From Grammothele lineata (lineage: Eukaryota > Basidiomycota > Agaricomycetes > Polyporales > Polyporaceae), in assembly GCA_002150815.3 (NCBI GenBank), contig NDFF03000176.1:1-51959 (forward strand): DNA of 51,959 bases, in the 5' to 3' direction. The notes under the pieces are model-generated. The model saw only the letters and a list, made by a program, of their open reading frames with translations, was not told the DNA's origin and made no database searches. Both the position numbers and the translations under genes were made by a program. Below are positions 22,797-32,546 of this stretch, piece after piece; the first letter of the stretch is position 1; each line of letters begins with the position of its first letter.

Positions 22797-24620
22797 ATGA
22801 CTATCACATTCGAAGACCCTCAACCCGTTCCTCGTGCCCCCAGCCGAGCGGGCCACCGCCCATGCCTGCAGCTGCAGCGCGCAAGCGCTACCTACAACAT
22901 CCATCTCGACCTACATCCTATCCAGACTACCGACCTTCCTTCACTTGACGCCATTGGAAGCGACAGCGGTAGCAGCGCGAGCAGTGACGACTCCGAGGAC
23001 GACGCCAAGGTCGACCTTGCGCCACTCTGCCCTCCTTCTCCTCCATCGCCTAACTCGCTCTTCAGCGAGTCTCCGACCTCGCCCTGGTCCTCACCCTCAG
23101 AGTCAGAAGATGACTGGGAAGGGCGAAGAGAAGGGCTCTCTCTTCCTGCCAGTGACAGTGCGTCCCCCGTCCCCGTCGCCACCACTCCCCAACTTCAACA
23201 TTGCGATTGGCCACCCCCTCCTCCCTTCCGCCCCGAATCACCCTACGAGCCGGGCCCATGTGCGCACTACGGATGGTCGAGAGCCGCGCTCTCGGACCTC
23301 AAAGTCATGCTCTGGCAACGCAGGCAGTGGAACTGGTGGGCATACGAAGAGGACGTCCGCATCTGCGCGGCGTACGCCCCCGCACCGACCCCCTCGCCCA
23401 CCGACTCTTCGTCCTCAGAGTCTGAGATTGACGACGGCGCGTCGTCGGTCTTCCTGCCTGTACCTCCCACCCTACCCCGCTCTCGCCCCACTCCCTGGAT
23501 CGGCGCCAACGGGATTGTCCTCCCCTCCCGCAGCACGCGCGACCCACACGCCCTCCCGCTCCCGGAACCACATACGCACCCGCAGCAACCCCCAGGTCGC
23601 GCACCCATCCGCCCTTCCCCTGCGCGCGTGCAGCGCTTCGATCCCCGCTCGGCGGTCTTTCCGCGCATGGGCGACATCGACGACCTGCGCAACCCCGCGA
23701 GCGAGAGCTCGGACCGCGCCTTCCTCCACTGGCCATCATACGGACTCACCAAGTACGTCTTCCTCAGCGACATGCTCCGGCGCGAGCGCGAGATGCGCGC
23801 ACCTCCACCCTCACCCTCACCCGGTCAAGGTCTCTTCGCCTGGACAGAGCCCGACTCGCCGACGTCCGTGTACAGCCAGGACGTCCCGTCGCCGCTGCCC
23901 TCGCCGTTACCCGTTTGCGCGAGCTCGAGCTTGAGCGCAAGGGATACGAATACGAGTGCGAGTACCGGTGCTGCGGCACTCGCGCTCCCGCCGCGCCCGT
24001 GGGAGACGAGCTGGCGCGAACGGTGGCAGGCGCTCATGCGCGCGTTCCCCCCGCTCCCGCTCCTGCTCCCGCCTATGCCTTCGGGCTCGCCGCCGTCGCC
24101 TCCTGGGGACCCGCGCGCCCCGCCTACTCTCCCTCTCGATGTGGAAGTTACGATCGAGGATGTGGACGCGGGCGCTGAGGCGGAGGCGGGAGAAGCGTGC
24201 GAGCAGGACTTTGGCCGCGACCTCGACCTCGACATCGAGTCGGGCGAGGAGCTCGCGCAGATCGTCGTGCAGCTCCCCGCGCCCCGGCCCGTCCACGTCC
24301 GCATCGGCGCGCCCCCGCCTCCGGCTTCACGGCCTTCTGCCTCGGCGCCGCCGCCGCCGCGCCCGCCAACGCCGATCGACCCGCCTGCGCGCGCTGGGAT
24401 TAGGCTCGGCAAAAGGCAGGAGGAGGGCGAGGAAGAGGAAGAGGAGGGGGAAGAGGGGAGGCCTGTCGTGAGGCTCCCGACGCCCGTTCCTGCTCAGGCG
24501 GCGGAGGGCACAGGGGTGCAATTCAGTGTGGCGCGTCCGCCCGTGCGTCCGGGCTCGCCGCGGTTCTCGTTCCTTGTTGGGGAGGGTGGGGACGAGGATC
24601 AGGATGGGGACGCGCCGTGA
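22797..24620 (+). CDS. Pro/Ser-rich protein of unknown function
   Basis: Single uninterrupted frame of 607 codons starting at TATCATTATGACT. I do not recognise the family. The protein is mostly low complexity: Ser/Asp-rich near residues 50-110, Pro-rich stretches, an acidic run (EEGEEEEEEGEEG) near residue 545 and a Pro-rich tail. Three short segments look like real sequence rather than filler: residues about 160-195 (CAHYGWSRAALSDLKVMLWQ, then WNWWAYEEDVRICAAY), 275-325 (FPRMGDIDDLRNP, FLHWPSYGLTKYVFLSDMLR) and 400-415 (WETSWRERWQALMRAF). These Trp-rich segments suggest a conserved mushroom protein with mostly disordered linkers. No signal peptide or membrane span. A real gene is likely because the frame is long and codon use matches its neighbours, but GC-rich DNA also keeps other frames open here. 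Confidence 0.65.
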   Translation: MTITFEDPQPVPRAPSRAGHRPCLQLQRASATYNIHLDLHPIQTTDLPSLDAIGSDSGSSASSDDSEDDAKVDLAPLCPPSPPSPNSLFSESPTSPWSSPSESEDDWEGRREGLSLPASDSASPVPVATTPQLQHCDWPPPPPFRPESPYEPGPCAHYGWSRAALSDLKVMLWQRRQWNWWAYEEDVRICAAYAPAPTPSPTDSSSSESEIDDGASSVFLPVPPTLPRSRPTPWIGANGIVLPSRSTRDPHALPLPEPHTHPQQPPGRAPIRPSPARVQRFDPRSAVFPRMGDIDDLRNPASESSDRAFLHWPSYGLTKYVFLSDMLRREREMRAPPPSPSPGQGLFAWTEPDSPTSVYSQDVPSPLPSPLPVCASSSLSARDTNTSASTGAAALALPPRPWETSWRERWQALMRAFPPLPLLLPPMPSGSPPSPPGDPRAPPTLPLDVEVTIEDVDAGAEAEAGEACEQDFGRDLDLDIESGEELAQIVVQLPAPRPVHVRIGAPPPPASRPSASAPPPPRPPTPIDPPARAGIRLGKRQEEGEEEEEEGEEGRPVVRLPTPVPAQAAEGTGVQFSVARPPVRPGSPRFSFLVGEGGDEDQDGDAP

Positions 24621-26245
24621 AGTTTTTCCTTGGGTGGGGGTGTTCTTGATACCTCCAGAGGTTGCGCCCGCGTATGCGTTGGGTGCGATCCAGGACATTG
24701 TGTGTAGATTAGGCTACCCCCGTACGCGAGTGTTTGTGGGCGCACGTAGATCCCCATCGCACCTCGCGGTCTTTAGTTGTAGACTTGTAGTGTACCCTGC
24801 ACGTCATCGCCGCACCCCAGGACTTATCCTTCCCTCTCTTCCGTCGTTTGTCGCTCGCTGTACTCGTACTGTCGCTGTTGTGTTGTTGTACTTGGTCCGC
24901 TATCGAGTTGCTTTCCGAGAATCCGTGGAGTCGAGGGCTCATAGCAAGGAGGATAGTGACTCTTGGCCCAAAGCTGGGATGAGTTCGCGATGCGAGTCTC
25001 CGTTTGAGGGGGGCTTCAAGTTGCCACGTGCACACGGCCCGACGCGCCGCCAACAACCGAACGGCACGACCTGGCAGTACTAGTGGCACCACGCGGCTCA
25101 CAGCTTACCGTCCATGCCGATGTCATCATCCTCTACCTTTTTGTCGTTCTGTGGTCATCGACGTCCTCCTTAGGCCTTCTTCATGAAAGCTTCGATTTCC
25201 AAAAGTCACCTTGCTGCACGCTCTCAAGCCTGCTACTTCATGAGATGCGGTTTTCAGCCAGCGAGATGGCTGGATGTAAAACGATAGCCTGGCTACCATG
25301 TACGTTTCTTCATGCCACTCTCACGCAGATTCTAAGAAACATGAAATATGTGTTCATGCTGGGAAAGAATAGGCTGCGCATAAGCTGGTTTCCTTTGCTG
25401 AGCGCTCGGAGCCTGTTGTGCTTCCAGAGTTTATCAGCCACGACTCGAACCGACTCGGCCACCACGCGTAGTCCTCGCGGATAGCTCCCACCACTGTCAT
25501 CGATGGCTCTCATCGCTTGACGGCCCGACATTGGGGTTTTCACCTGAGTCAGTCAAACCATTCCAATGATCTCGAAAAGTGCCTTCAGACCTTTGTGGAC
25601 CATCCTGTTGCTTTCCCCGCGTGAGTAGAGACGATGGGGTTGATGGACAAGATGGATCTTGTGATCCGTTCTCTCGAGAATAGTGCGAACTGGGTGAAGG
25701 TGAGTTCAATTCATCTTCTTATCTTGTCTAACGGTGCTGACTTTTGGCCTAGACGTCGTTGGCATTGAAGACCAAGCTCAGCGCTGCCCACCAATTCTTC
25801 AGAGATAGACAACAGCGTTTTAGCACGACTTTTTGGAGATAGACGTCTTGAAGGTGATCCAGCCTATGACCGGCGAGAGGCACAGGGAGCGTCGGTCTAT
25901 ATCGATATGGCGGACGTATCTATTTTATTTCATCCCAGCCCTCCTTTTGTTCAGTTGTGCACCAACATCGCTGTCTTCGAATCCCAGATATAGGCCCCTA
26001 CGCAAATCCGGTGAGACGTTCTACTAGTCGCCTTGCTTCTTGGTGCGACGTCTTCTATTAACTGTTTGTTGAATGTTGCCAGCCGCACAGGGCCATATCG
26101 TTTGAGCCGTTGTACGAAGCTTCGCGTTGGGCTCGAGGCTGACTTGTATTACGACTGCCATTACTCTACTAAGTGCCAAACTGGGACATCGCGATGCTTT
26201 CGCATCCAAGTCCGCGAGCACAATCGTCCGCGGCGACTACCAGCC
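24621..26245. other. Intergenic, with a possible mini-gene
   Basis: About 1.6 kb without a confident gene, apart from the small spliced frame at 25634-25842. The last ~70 bp before 26245 resemble the 3' flank of the second HNH gene, so the tandem duplication reached into this stretch. Confidence 0.5.
25634..25842 (+). CDS. Possible small spliced gene or gene remnant
   Basis: Exons 25634-25699 and 25753-25842 would encode 51 aa, starting MGLMDKMDLVIRSLENSANW and ending RDRQQRFSTTFWR. The 53-nt intron has a perfect GTGAGT donor and a CCTAG acceptor and restores an open helical frame, which is unlikely in random DNA. The product is short and I know no match, so it may be the remnant of a larger gene. 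Confidence 0.25.
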
Positions 26246-27923
26246 TCACCCGGGCCCCATCGAACCGGCGAACATCTCAGCGACCGCACTCGACAGCTCC
26301 GCGATCTCCCACCTCCTTCCACCTACCACCTGTTCCATGAAGTACTCCCCAGAGGACGTGCATCCACCTCTACTACCGCCTCCAGCGGCCCAAGCGCGGC
26401 GGTCGTCCCTGTCCCTGTCTTCGTTCCTGAGAATCGCGAGCATCCTTAGCGCACCGCTGAGGTGCAAGACGTGCGCGATCGCGGCGTGCGTTCGTAGTAG
26501 TTCCATGCGCGGGAGCGTCACCCCCGTTCCGCCGCCGACGCCATCTTCTGGCCGGCTGCTCAGACTGTGGTCGACGAAGGTGACGTGCGTGCGGCCTTTG
26601 GGCGGCTGGACGAGCGAGTTTGGGCGGAAGCTGGGCATCAAGCAGATCTTGTATTTGTTTTCCACCTGTTGAGTGCGCGTCGTCAGGTGGACTTATACGT
26701 ACTGCAAGTAAGTAGTCGTCGGGTGCAACGTCAAACGTCAGGCAGAGGCGGCGTACCTCGGTAGGTTTGAGGCACCATTTGAAAGCGTCGAAACCGACAT
26801 GCGATGATGTGTTGACGTAGATGCCGTTCTCGGGCACGTCTGTTGCTTGTATGATCCCGTCCAGAGAAGCGTCGACCTGGAAATAATGCCTCAGGATGTC
26901 GCGAGTGGGAATCCTTCCGGACGTGGTCTGCGCCGTGCCAAGCGGCCGTGAGTTATTAGCTCTCAATTCGCCTAAGCGTCGAGTGAAGCAAACGAGAACA
27001 ACACACCACGCCCTCGTCAGCGTCGTCTTCGCCCCAGCCGGCTGCTACCTCAGGGTAGATTATATGCGCGGCGTGCATTGGGGAGACGCGCGCTTCCCCA
27101 GTCCGAAGTCTCGCTTGGACTTCTTTCGGAGCGTGTTCATCGACGGCACCGGTGAAGCAACATGTATAGTCGTCGCGGCGCGCTATCTGGGGAACAACAC
27201 TCAGCACAGCAAAAACCACCGTCGACGTGCGCTTGGAACTTACCGACGACTTGAAATCGTGACCGTGCTCGAGGAGGTCACCATTGGGCGCCGGGGCTCC
27301 CAGGCCGGACATTATGGCTTCCCATGTTATATTCGCCACCGGCGGTATCTGACGCTCGTATTGGATCGGTGGCGCGGCGACAACTGTACCAGAGAGCCGA
27401 GCGTCAGAAGTAAGTAGTGGACTCGAGGAAACGTGCACGACTTACAAGGCCACAACATGTAAGCGACCCAAGTCGTCGCGAGACGTTCGAGCGCGGTGGC
27501 GAGTCGGACCCGTCTCGCGCGCTCGCTCTCGTCTTGAGCAGATTCGCGCGCGTCGAGGGTGGAGACGTAGATCGCCGCGGAGACGTACCGCTGCGCGGAG
27601 GGAGGGAGCCCGCAGGCGTCAGCGGCGTCGTACATGGCCCTCAACATCTTCGCGGTGGTGTAACGCTTATCGAGACTGACGGGTCGTCTTTCGAGCGCAG
27701 CGAGCAGGTTGAGTCGGGATACCCACGCTGGCTCGTTCTGGAGGGCATGGGCGGGGTCGTCGAGGGCCTCCAGGGCGTTCTCGGCTAGAGCGCGGAGGTG
27801 TGCGTCGGGGAAGCGCGTGGAGTCGTTAAGGACGTCCGTGAGCGCGGTTTCGTCGTACGGGAGCTGACTGCTGGCGGAGCAAGAGCCGCTCCCCTCCTGT
27901 CCGGGCGAGATAGCACTAAACAT
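26246..27923 (-). CDS. HNH-nuclease-domain protein, tandem copy A
   Basis: Function unknown; the fold suggests a metal-dependent DNase. Five exons: 27923-27446, 27383-27244, 27186-27007, 26927-26757, 26665-26246 (462 aa). The N-terminal ~200 residues are helical and unassigned (YDETALTDVLNDSTRFPDAH, then RYVSAAIYVSTLDARESAQD). The centre resembles the HNH_2-type domain: IARRDDYTCCFTGAVD, MHAAHIIYP, then ENGIYVNTSSHVGFDAFKW. The expected triad is present, His247, Asn300 and His309, with the canonical N-x8-H spacing. The C-terminal part (RTHVTFVDHS, ELLRTHAAIAHVLHLSGALR, RRWEIAELSSAVAEMF) is shared with copy B and with a relic near 39.2 kb. No signal peptide or membrane span. Residue-level domain assignment is by eye. 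Confidence 0.8.
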
Positions 27924-28625
27924 ATTGAACAGCGGAGAGAGCTGAGAGCGCCTGCACGGTGGCTAAGTGCCCACCCGAGTGTCAAGGCTGTGGTTGAGGA
28001 GAGAGATGTTAGCCCAGGGGCGGACTCGGGAGGTGAACGAGAGGTTAATTTCGAGCGCTTTCGTGATAACGTAATCCGGGTACGCCACGGCCCGGGCCCA
28101 GGCCCATTTCGATCCCCCGCGGCACGGTGACGCTCTGGATCCTAAGGCCCTGTTCGGCAACGGAGTTTCGAGTTGAGGTACCGCTACCCGCCCGGCGCCC
28201 GCCAAACAAATAGACGCGCAGTCGAAATCTCGAGTAACGGTCAGCCCAATCTACTAAATAAGGGGCGAAGTAGCGCTACCTGGGGAACTCTACTCCGTTG
28301 CCGAACAGGGCCTAAGCACTCGGTCTCGCTCTTGGACTCTTATACAATATTCACCACCACAGGCGTGGTGGCTCGCGTGGCTTATACGTCTATTTGGTTT
28401 GTACTGTAGCTGTTAAGCAGTTCTTCGCCTCTATCGTCTACTCGCACGCACTAACGTATCCGGATCATGAGAAAGACTCGGCATACAAGGGGTGGACTCG
28501 TGTTCAGGGGAAGTACGGTTATACTTACTGCTTCGCGCTGCACGCGACGCCAATAAAACTCTCTTCGCATCCGAGTCTGCGAGCGAAACCGCCCGCGGCG
28601 GCGACTACGCCACAAATTCACATCC
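27924..28625. other. Spacer between the HNH genes, holding a MITE
   Basis: Promoter side of copy A and 3' flank of copy B. About 28000-28100 (CGAGCGCTTTCGTGATAACG, CCGGGTACGCCACGGCCCGG) matches 30390-30445 upstream of copy B, so the promoter was duplicated as well. The MITE occupies 28146-28312. Confidence 0.7.
28146..28312. mobile_element. PIF/Harbinger-type MITE (Tourist-like), 167 bp
   Basis: Perfect 21-bp terminal inverted repeats (GGCCCTGTTCGGCAACGGAGT) with weaker pairing further in, flanked on both sides by TAA (28143-28145 and 28313-28315). A TAA target duplication and GGCCCTGTTCGG-type ends are hallmarks of PIF/Harbinger MITEs. No coding capacity. The homologous site upstream of HNH copy B (30480-30482) has one TAA and no insert, which fixes the ends exactly. 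Confidence 0.88.
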
Positions 28626-30281
28626 TCACTCAGTGAGCCCCGTCGACCCAGCGAACATCTCAGCGACCGCACTCGACAGCTCCGCGATCTCCCACCTCCG
28701 CCCGCCCACCACCTGTTCCATGAAGTACTCGCCGGAGGACGCGCCTCTACCTCTGCCGCCCCCCGCCCCCGCCCCCGCCCCGGCGCAGCGGCGCTCGTCC
28801 TCGTCCCTCTCTTCCTCCCTGAGAATCGCGAGCATCCTGAACGCGCCGCTGAGGTGCAAGACGTGCGCTAGCGCGGCGTGCGTTCGCAGCAACTCAACAC
28901 GCGGGAGCGCGACCGTGCCGCCGCGATCTTCTGGCTTGCTGTGGTCGACGAAGGTGACGTGCGTGCGATCTTTGGGCGGTCGAACGAACTCGTTCGGGGA
29001 GAAACTGGGCATCAAACAGATCTCGTATCTGTTTTTCTCCTGTTCAGCCGCGTCAGGTGGGCTTGTATACGTAGTCTTCGGATTCAACATCAGGCATGGG
29101 GGCATACCTGTGTAGGTTTGAGGCACCAGTCGTAAGCGTCGAAAGCTTCATGCGATGATACGTTGACGTATATGCCGTTCTCGGGCGCGTCCGTTGCTTG
29201 TATGATCCCGTCCAGAGAAGCGTCGAGCTGGAAGTAATGCCTCAAGATGTCGCGAGTGGGGATCCTTCCGGACGTGGTCTGCGCCGCGCCAAGCAACGGT
29301 GAGCGGTGAGTTAGCTCTCAATTCGCCTAAGCGTCGAGCGAAGCAAGCGAGAACATCTCACCTTGTCTTTATCAGTGTCGTCTTCGCCCCAGCCGGCTGC
29401 CACCGCAGAGTTGACTATATGCGCAGCGTGCATCGGGGAGACGCGCGCGCCGCCCGTCAGCAGTCTCGCTTGGGCTTCTTTCGGAGCGTGTTTATCGACA
29501 AGACCGGTGAAGCAACATGTATAGTCGTCGCGGCGCGCTATCTGGGAATACACACTCAGCACCAGCACAGTGAAGGGGGGCACTATCGGCACCGACGCGA
29601 ACGCGCGCTTGGAACTTAGCTTAGTACTTACCGACGACCAGAGATCGTGTCCGTGCTCGAGGAGATCACCATTGGGCGCCGGGGCTCCCGGGTCGGATAT
29701 GATGGCTTCCCATAATAGATTCGCCACCGGCGGTATCTGACGCTCGTATTCGATTGGGGGCGCGGCGACAACTGTACCAGAGACCCGAGAGTCAGAAGTA
29801 AGCAGTAGACTCGAGGAAACGTGCACGACTTACAGGGCCAGAGCATATAAGCGACCCACATTGTCGCGAGGCGCTCGAGCGCCGTGGCGAGTCGGCCGCG
29901 CCTTGCGCGCTCGCTCTCGTCTTGGGCAGATTCGCGTGCATCGAGGGTGGAGACGTAGATCGCAGCGGAGACGTATCTCTGAGAGGACGGAGGGAGCCCG
30001 CAGGTCGCCGCGGCGTCGTACATGGCCCTGAACATCTTCGCGGTGGTATAGCGCTCCCGCGCGTCGAGCTCGTTAAGTCGAGACACCCATGCCGGTTCGT
30101 TCTGGAGGGCGTAGGCAGGGTCGTCGAAGACCTCCAGGGTGTTCTCGGCTAGAGCGCGGAGGTGGGCGTCAGGGAAGCGCGCCGTGTCGTTGATGATTTC
30201 CGTGAGCGCGGTATCGTTGTACGGGAGCTGGCTGCTGGCGGCGCTGGAGCTGTCCTCCTGCGGCGAGATATCGCTGAGCAT
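28626..30281 (-). CDS. HNH-nuclease-domain protein, tandem copy B
   Basis: Paralogue of 26246-27923 with five exons at the same positions: 30281-29834, 29771-29632, 29541-29362, 29278-29108, 29039-28626 (450 aa). Exons 2-4 have exactly the same lengths in both copies. The domain keeps RRDDYTCCFTGLVD, MHAAHIVN and ENGIYVNVSSHEAFDAYDW, so the HNH triad (about His237, Asn290, His299) is intact. Differences sit in the N-terminus, at the end of exon 1, and in a Gly/Ala-rich run of the last exon (AGAGAGAGGGRGRG). The frame stays open upstream to 30500, but 30281 aligns with the copy A start and is preferred. The conserved triad in both copies suggests continued selection (inference). Confidence 0.8.
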
Positions 30282-32546
30282 ATGGGGCGGAAAGAAGAAG
30301 CGCCGTGGTGACAGGAGCGACCCACCCGAGTGTCGAGGTTGCGGCTGGAGCGAGACATGCTCAGGGGCCGACTCGAGAGGCAAACGAGAGGTTAATTTCG
30401 AGCGCTTTCGTGATAACGTAATCCGGGTACGCCACGGCCCGGGACCATTTCGATCGCGCGCGTGACGATGACGTTCTTCTAAGCACTTGGTCTCGCTCAT
30501 GGACCTCTATACGATATTCACCACCACAGACCACAGGCGTGTCTACGACCATACCATCTAGCCGCGTCAGCTCGAACACAGAACTTGGCGGTACACGGCA
30601 CCATGTCCGATTTGGGCCACGAGCGTTACGCCGCCTTCGACGTAGCAGCCGCGGTCTGTTCACGCGCGCGGCGTCGAGCGGACAATCCGCTGGCCACGGC
30701 TCGCGCCGTGCCGGCCGCGGAGCGTTGAACGCGAGCAAGGTGGAAGAGGAACGCGCATACTGTATCGCGCTATGCTAGAGGATCGCGGATGGCGCGGGGT
30801 CCGCGGAGGAGAGGGTGGTTCGTTTACTCGCTGGTGCGCTACTTATGTTCGTTAGCGGGGGACTCTAGGGACACGAGGCAGCGCGTGGACCGGGCCCGGG
30901 GGTGAGAGACTCTGATCAGCGAGCAAGGAGCCGGACTCGCCCCGCCCCGCCGTATTCGGCCGCCTTATCTCGTTCTTTGGGAAGGCGCGGTCGCGCGCTG
31001 GTATGTATGTACAGCAGGCCTGCGTCGACGTCTCTAGTGCCGGCTCCGGGGTATAACCTTGGACATGCCAGCGAGTTCGAGGGTCCGCGACGCGCGCGGC
31101 GACACTGCGCCTGAATCCCCACAAGAATCAAATGCAAGCGCATCGCGCGAACGGGCGGGATCGGGACCCGCTCGACGCCGCGGACTTGGTCGACGAAGGC
31201 CGAATCGAGGGGGAGCCCCCGATCGATCTATGGCCTATGACGCAATGGCGTTCGTCTTCCCCGCCGTGTTCTGAGAGTATGAGAGTTGGGCGTAGGACGG
31301 CGGGAGAAGGATTGGGAGAGTCCATATATGTTGCGAGAACGCCGCTGTTATCTTGAGAGGCTCGGTGGTGGGCTGACGCACTGCTCGGGCGATCACACGG
31401 CGCGCGCTGGGGGACGTCACGGCGGAGATGAGTATAGAGGCACTAGGGAGCGCGGCGGACGACGGACCGAGGAACGTACGGCCGTCGAGGTTCGAGCCTG
31501 CGTGGATTGAGAATAGGCGAGATTAGACGTCGTGCTAGCCCGATCGCAACGCGAGGGGGCGATGACTTCACGGGGTCGCGCGCGGTGGGCACGACGCTGT
31601 AGCTAGTCGTGGCGATATGCCCAGTCTGGGTTTAAGCACCGTACCGTGCTAGGACGGACGCGGGGCCGATGTATAGCGATCGTGGATGGCCCCACTCGCG
31701 AAGAGGGACGAGGGACGTCTTCGAGGTGAATACGATCACTTGCGTCGGGCCGGAAGAGGACGCGGTTCCCCGTGGGGCAGATAGACCCCGCCGCGTTCTC
31801 GCGCGCGAGAGATGTAGAGGCGCTGAGTCCTGAGAGGGCCAGGTCGTACGTACGTGATAGGGCGCAGAGAAGGGGAGGGACGCGGGGGCGGAGACGTTTC
31901 GAGGGTGGATGTGATTGTGGCCTATCTTCCTGTTATAAACGCGCGCGCGCTGAGCGGGGTCGAGACCCACCGAGCCCGCGAGAAGGTCCCTCGGGCGACC
32001 TCCTGCACAGCTCCCGCCCCCATCCCGCGATTGGCCCAAAGTAGCCGAGGGCTGTGATTGGTTGGTGGGGCTGCGCGGGGATAGGCTCGCGTGTGGGGCC
32101 AATGGGGGCTGTTATCGCCCTTGGAGGCGGACGACGACGATGGCCTCGACGCGGACGAGTTGCGACAGTCAGATAGAGGTGGGCCAGAAGCGATGACGCA
32201 CTATGGGGACGGACGGAGAAGACGGAGGAGGTAGCGAGGGGGAGAAGGCGAGAAGGATGCGGAGATGGACGAGCGACGGTGCGCGACGGGCATTGGCTGA
32301 GGGGGAAGAGGCGCAGGCTAAGGTAAGCAGGTACGATGTCGAGGCTGATGGGCAGCGTCGAGTCTCGTCCGAGCTCTGCGGTCGGAGGGTCGACGGAGGT
32401 CCAGCCTCTGTCCGCGGAGGGCCCCGCTCGTCCATCGACCGCCCAGTCCAGTCCAGGGCGCTCCTCCTATATATCCTCCTCCCGCCCTCTCCTCGCCCTC
32501 CTCTCCTTTCCAGATAGCCCCAGCCCCCGACGCCAGCCCCGCCTTC
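30282..32546. other. Long GC-rich intergenic stretch
   Basis: Starts with the promoter of HNH copy B, whose TAA at 30480-30482 is the empty counterpart of the MITE site. From about 30600 to 32150 I find only composition-driven frames. A CCAAT cluster lies at 32030-32103 and a TATATAT-like run near 32470. A possible upstream exon of the next gene is at 32203-32320. Confidence 0.5.
32030..32103. promoter_or_regulatory. CCAAT-box cluster
   Basis: ATTGG (inverted CCAAT) at 32030-32034 and 32057-32061, and direct CCAAT at 32099-32103, within 75 bp. They lie 100-175 bp before the possible upstream exon at 32203 and 440-520 bp before the ATG at 32547. Such sites are bound by the HAP/NF-Y complex in fungi. 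Confidence 0.4.

Noticed and set aside
25430..25500. tRNA-like B box (GGTTCGAGTCG) on the minus strand
   Set aside because: No acceptor stem, no matching A box at the right distance and no cloverleaf.
30282..30500. N-terminal extension of HNH copy B to 30500
   Set aside because: The extension is absent from copy A and crosses the duplicated promoter; MLSDISP at 30281 aligns with MFSAISP of copy A.
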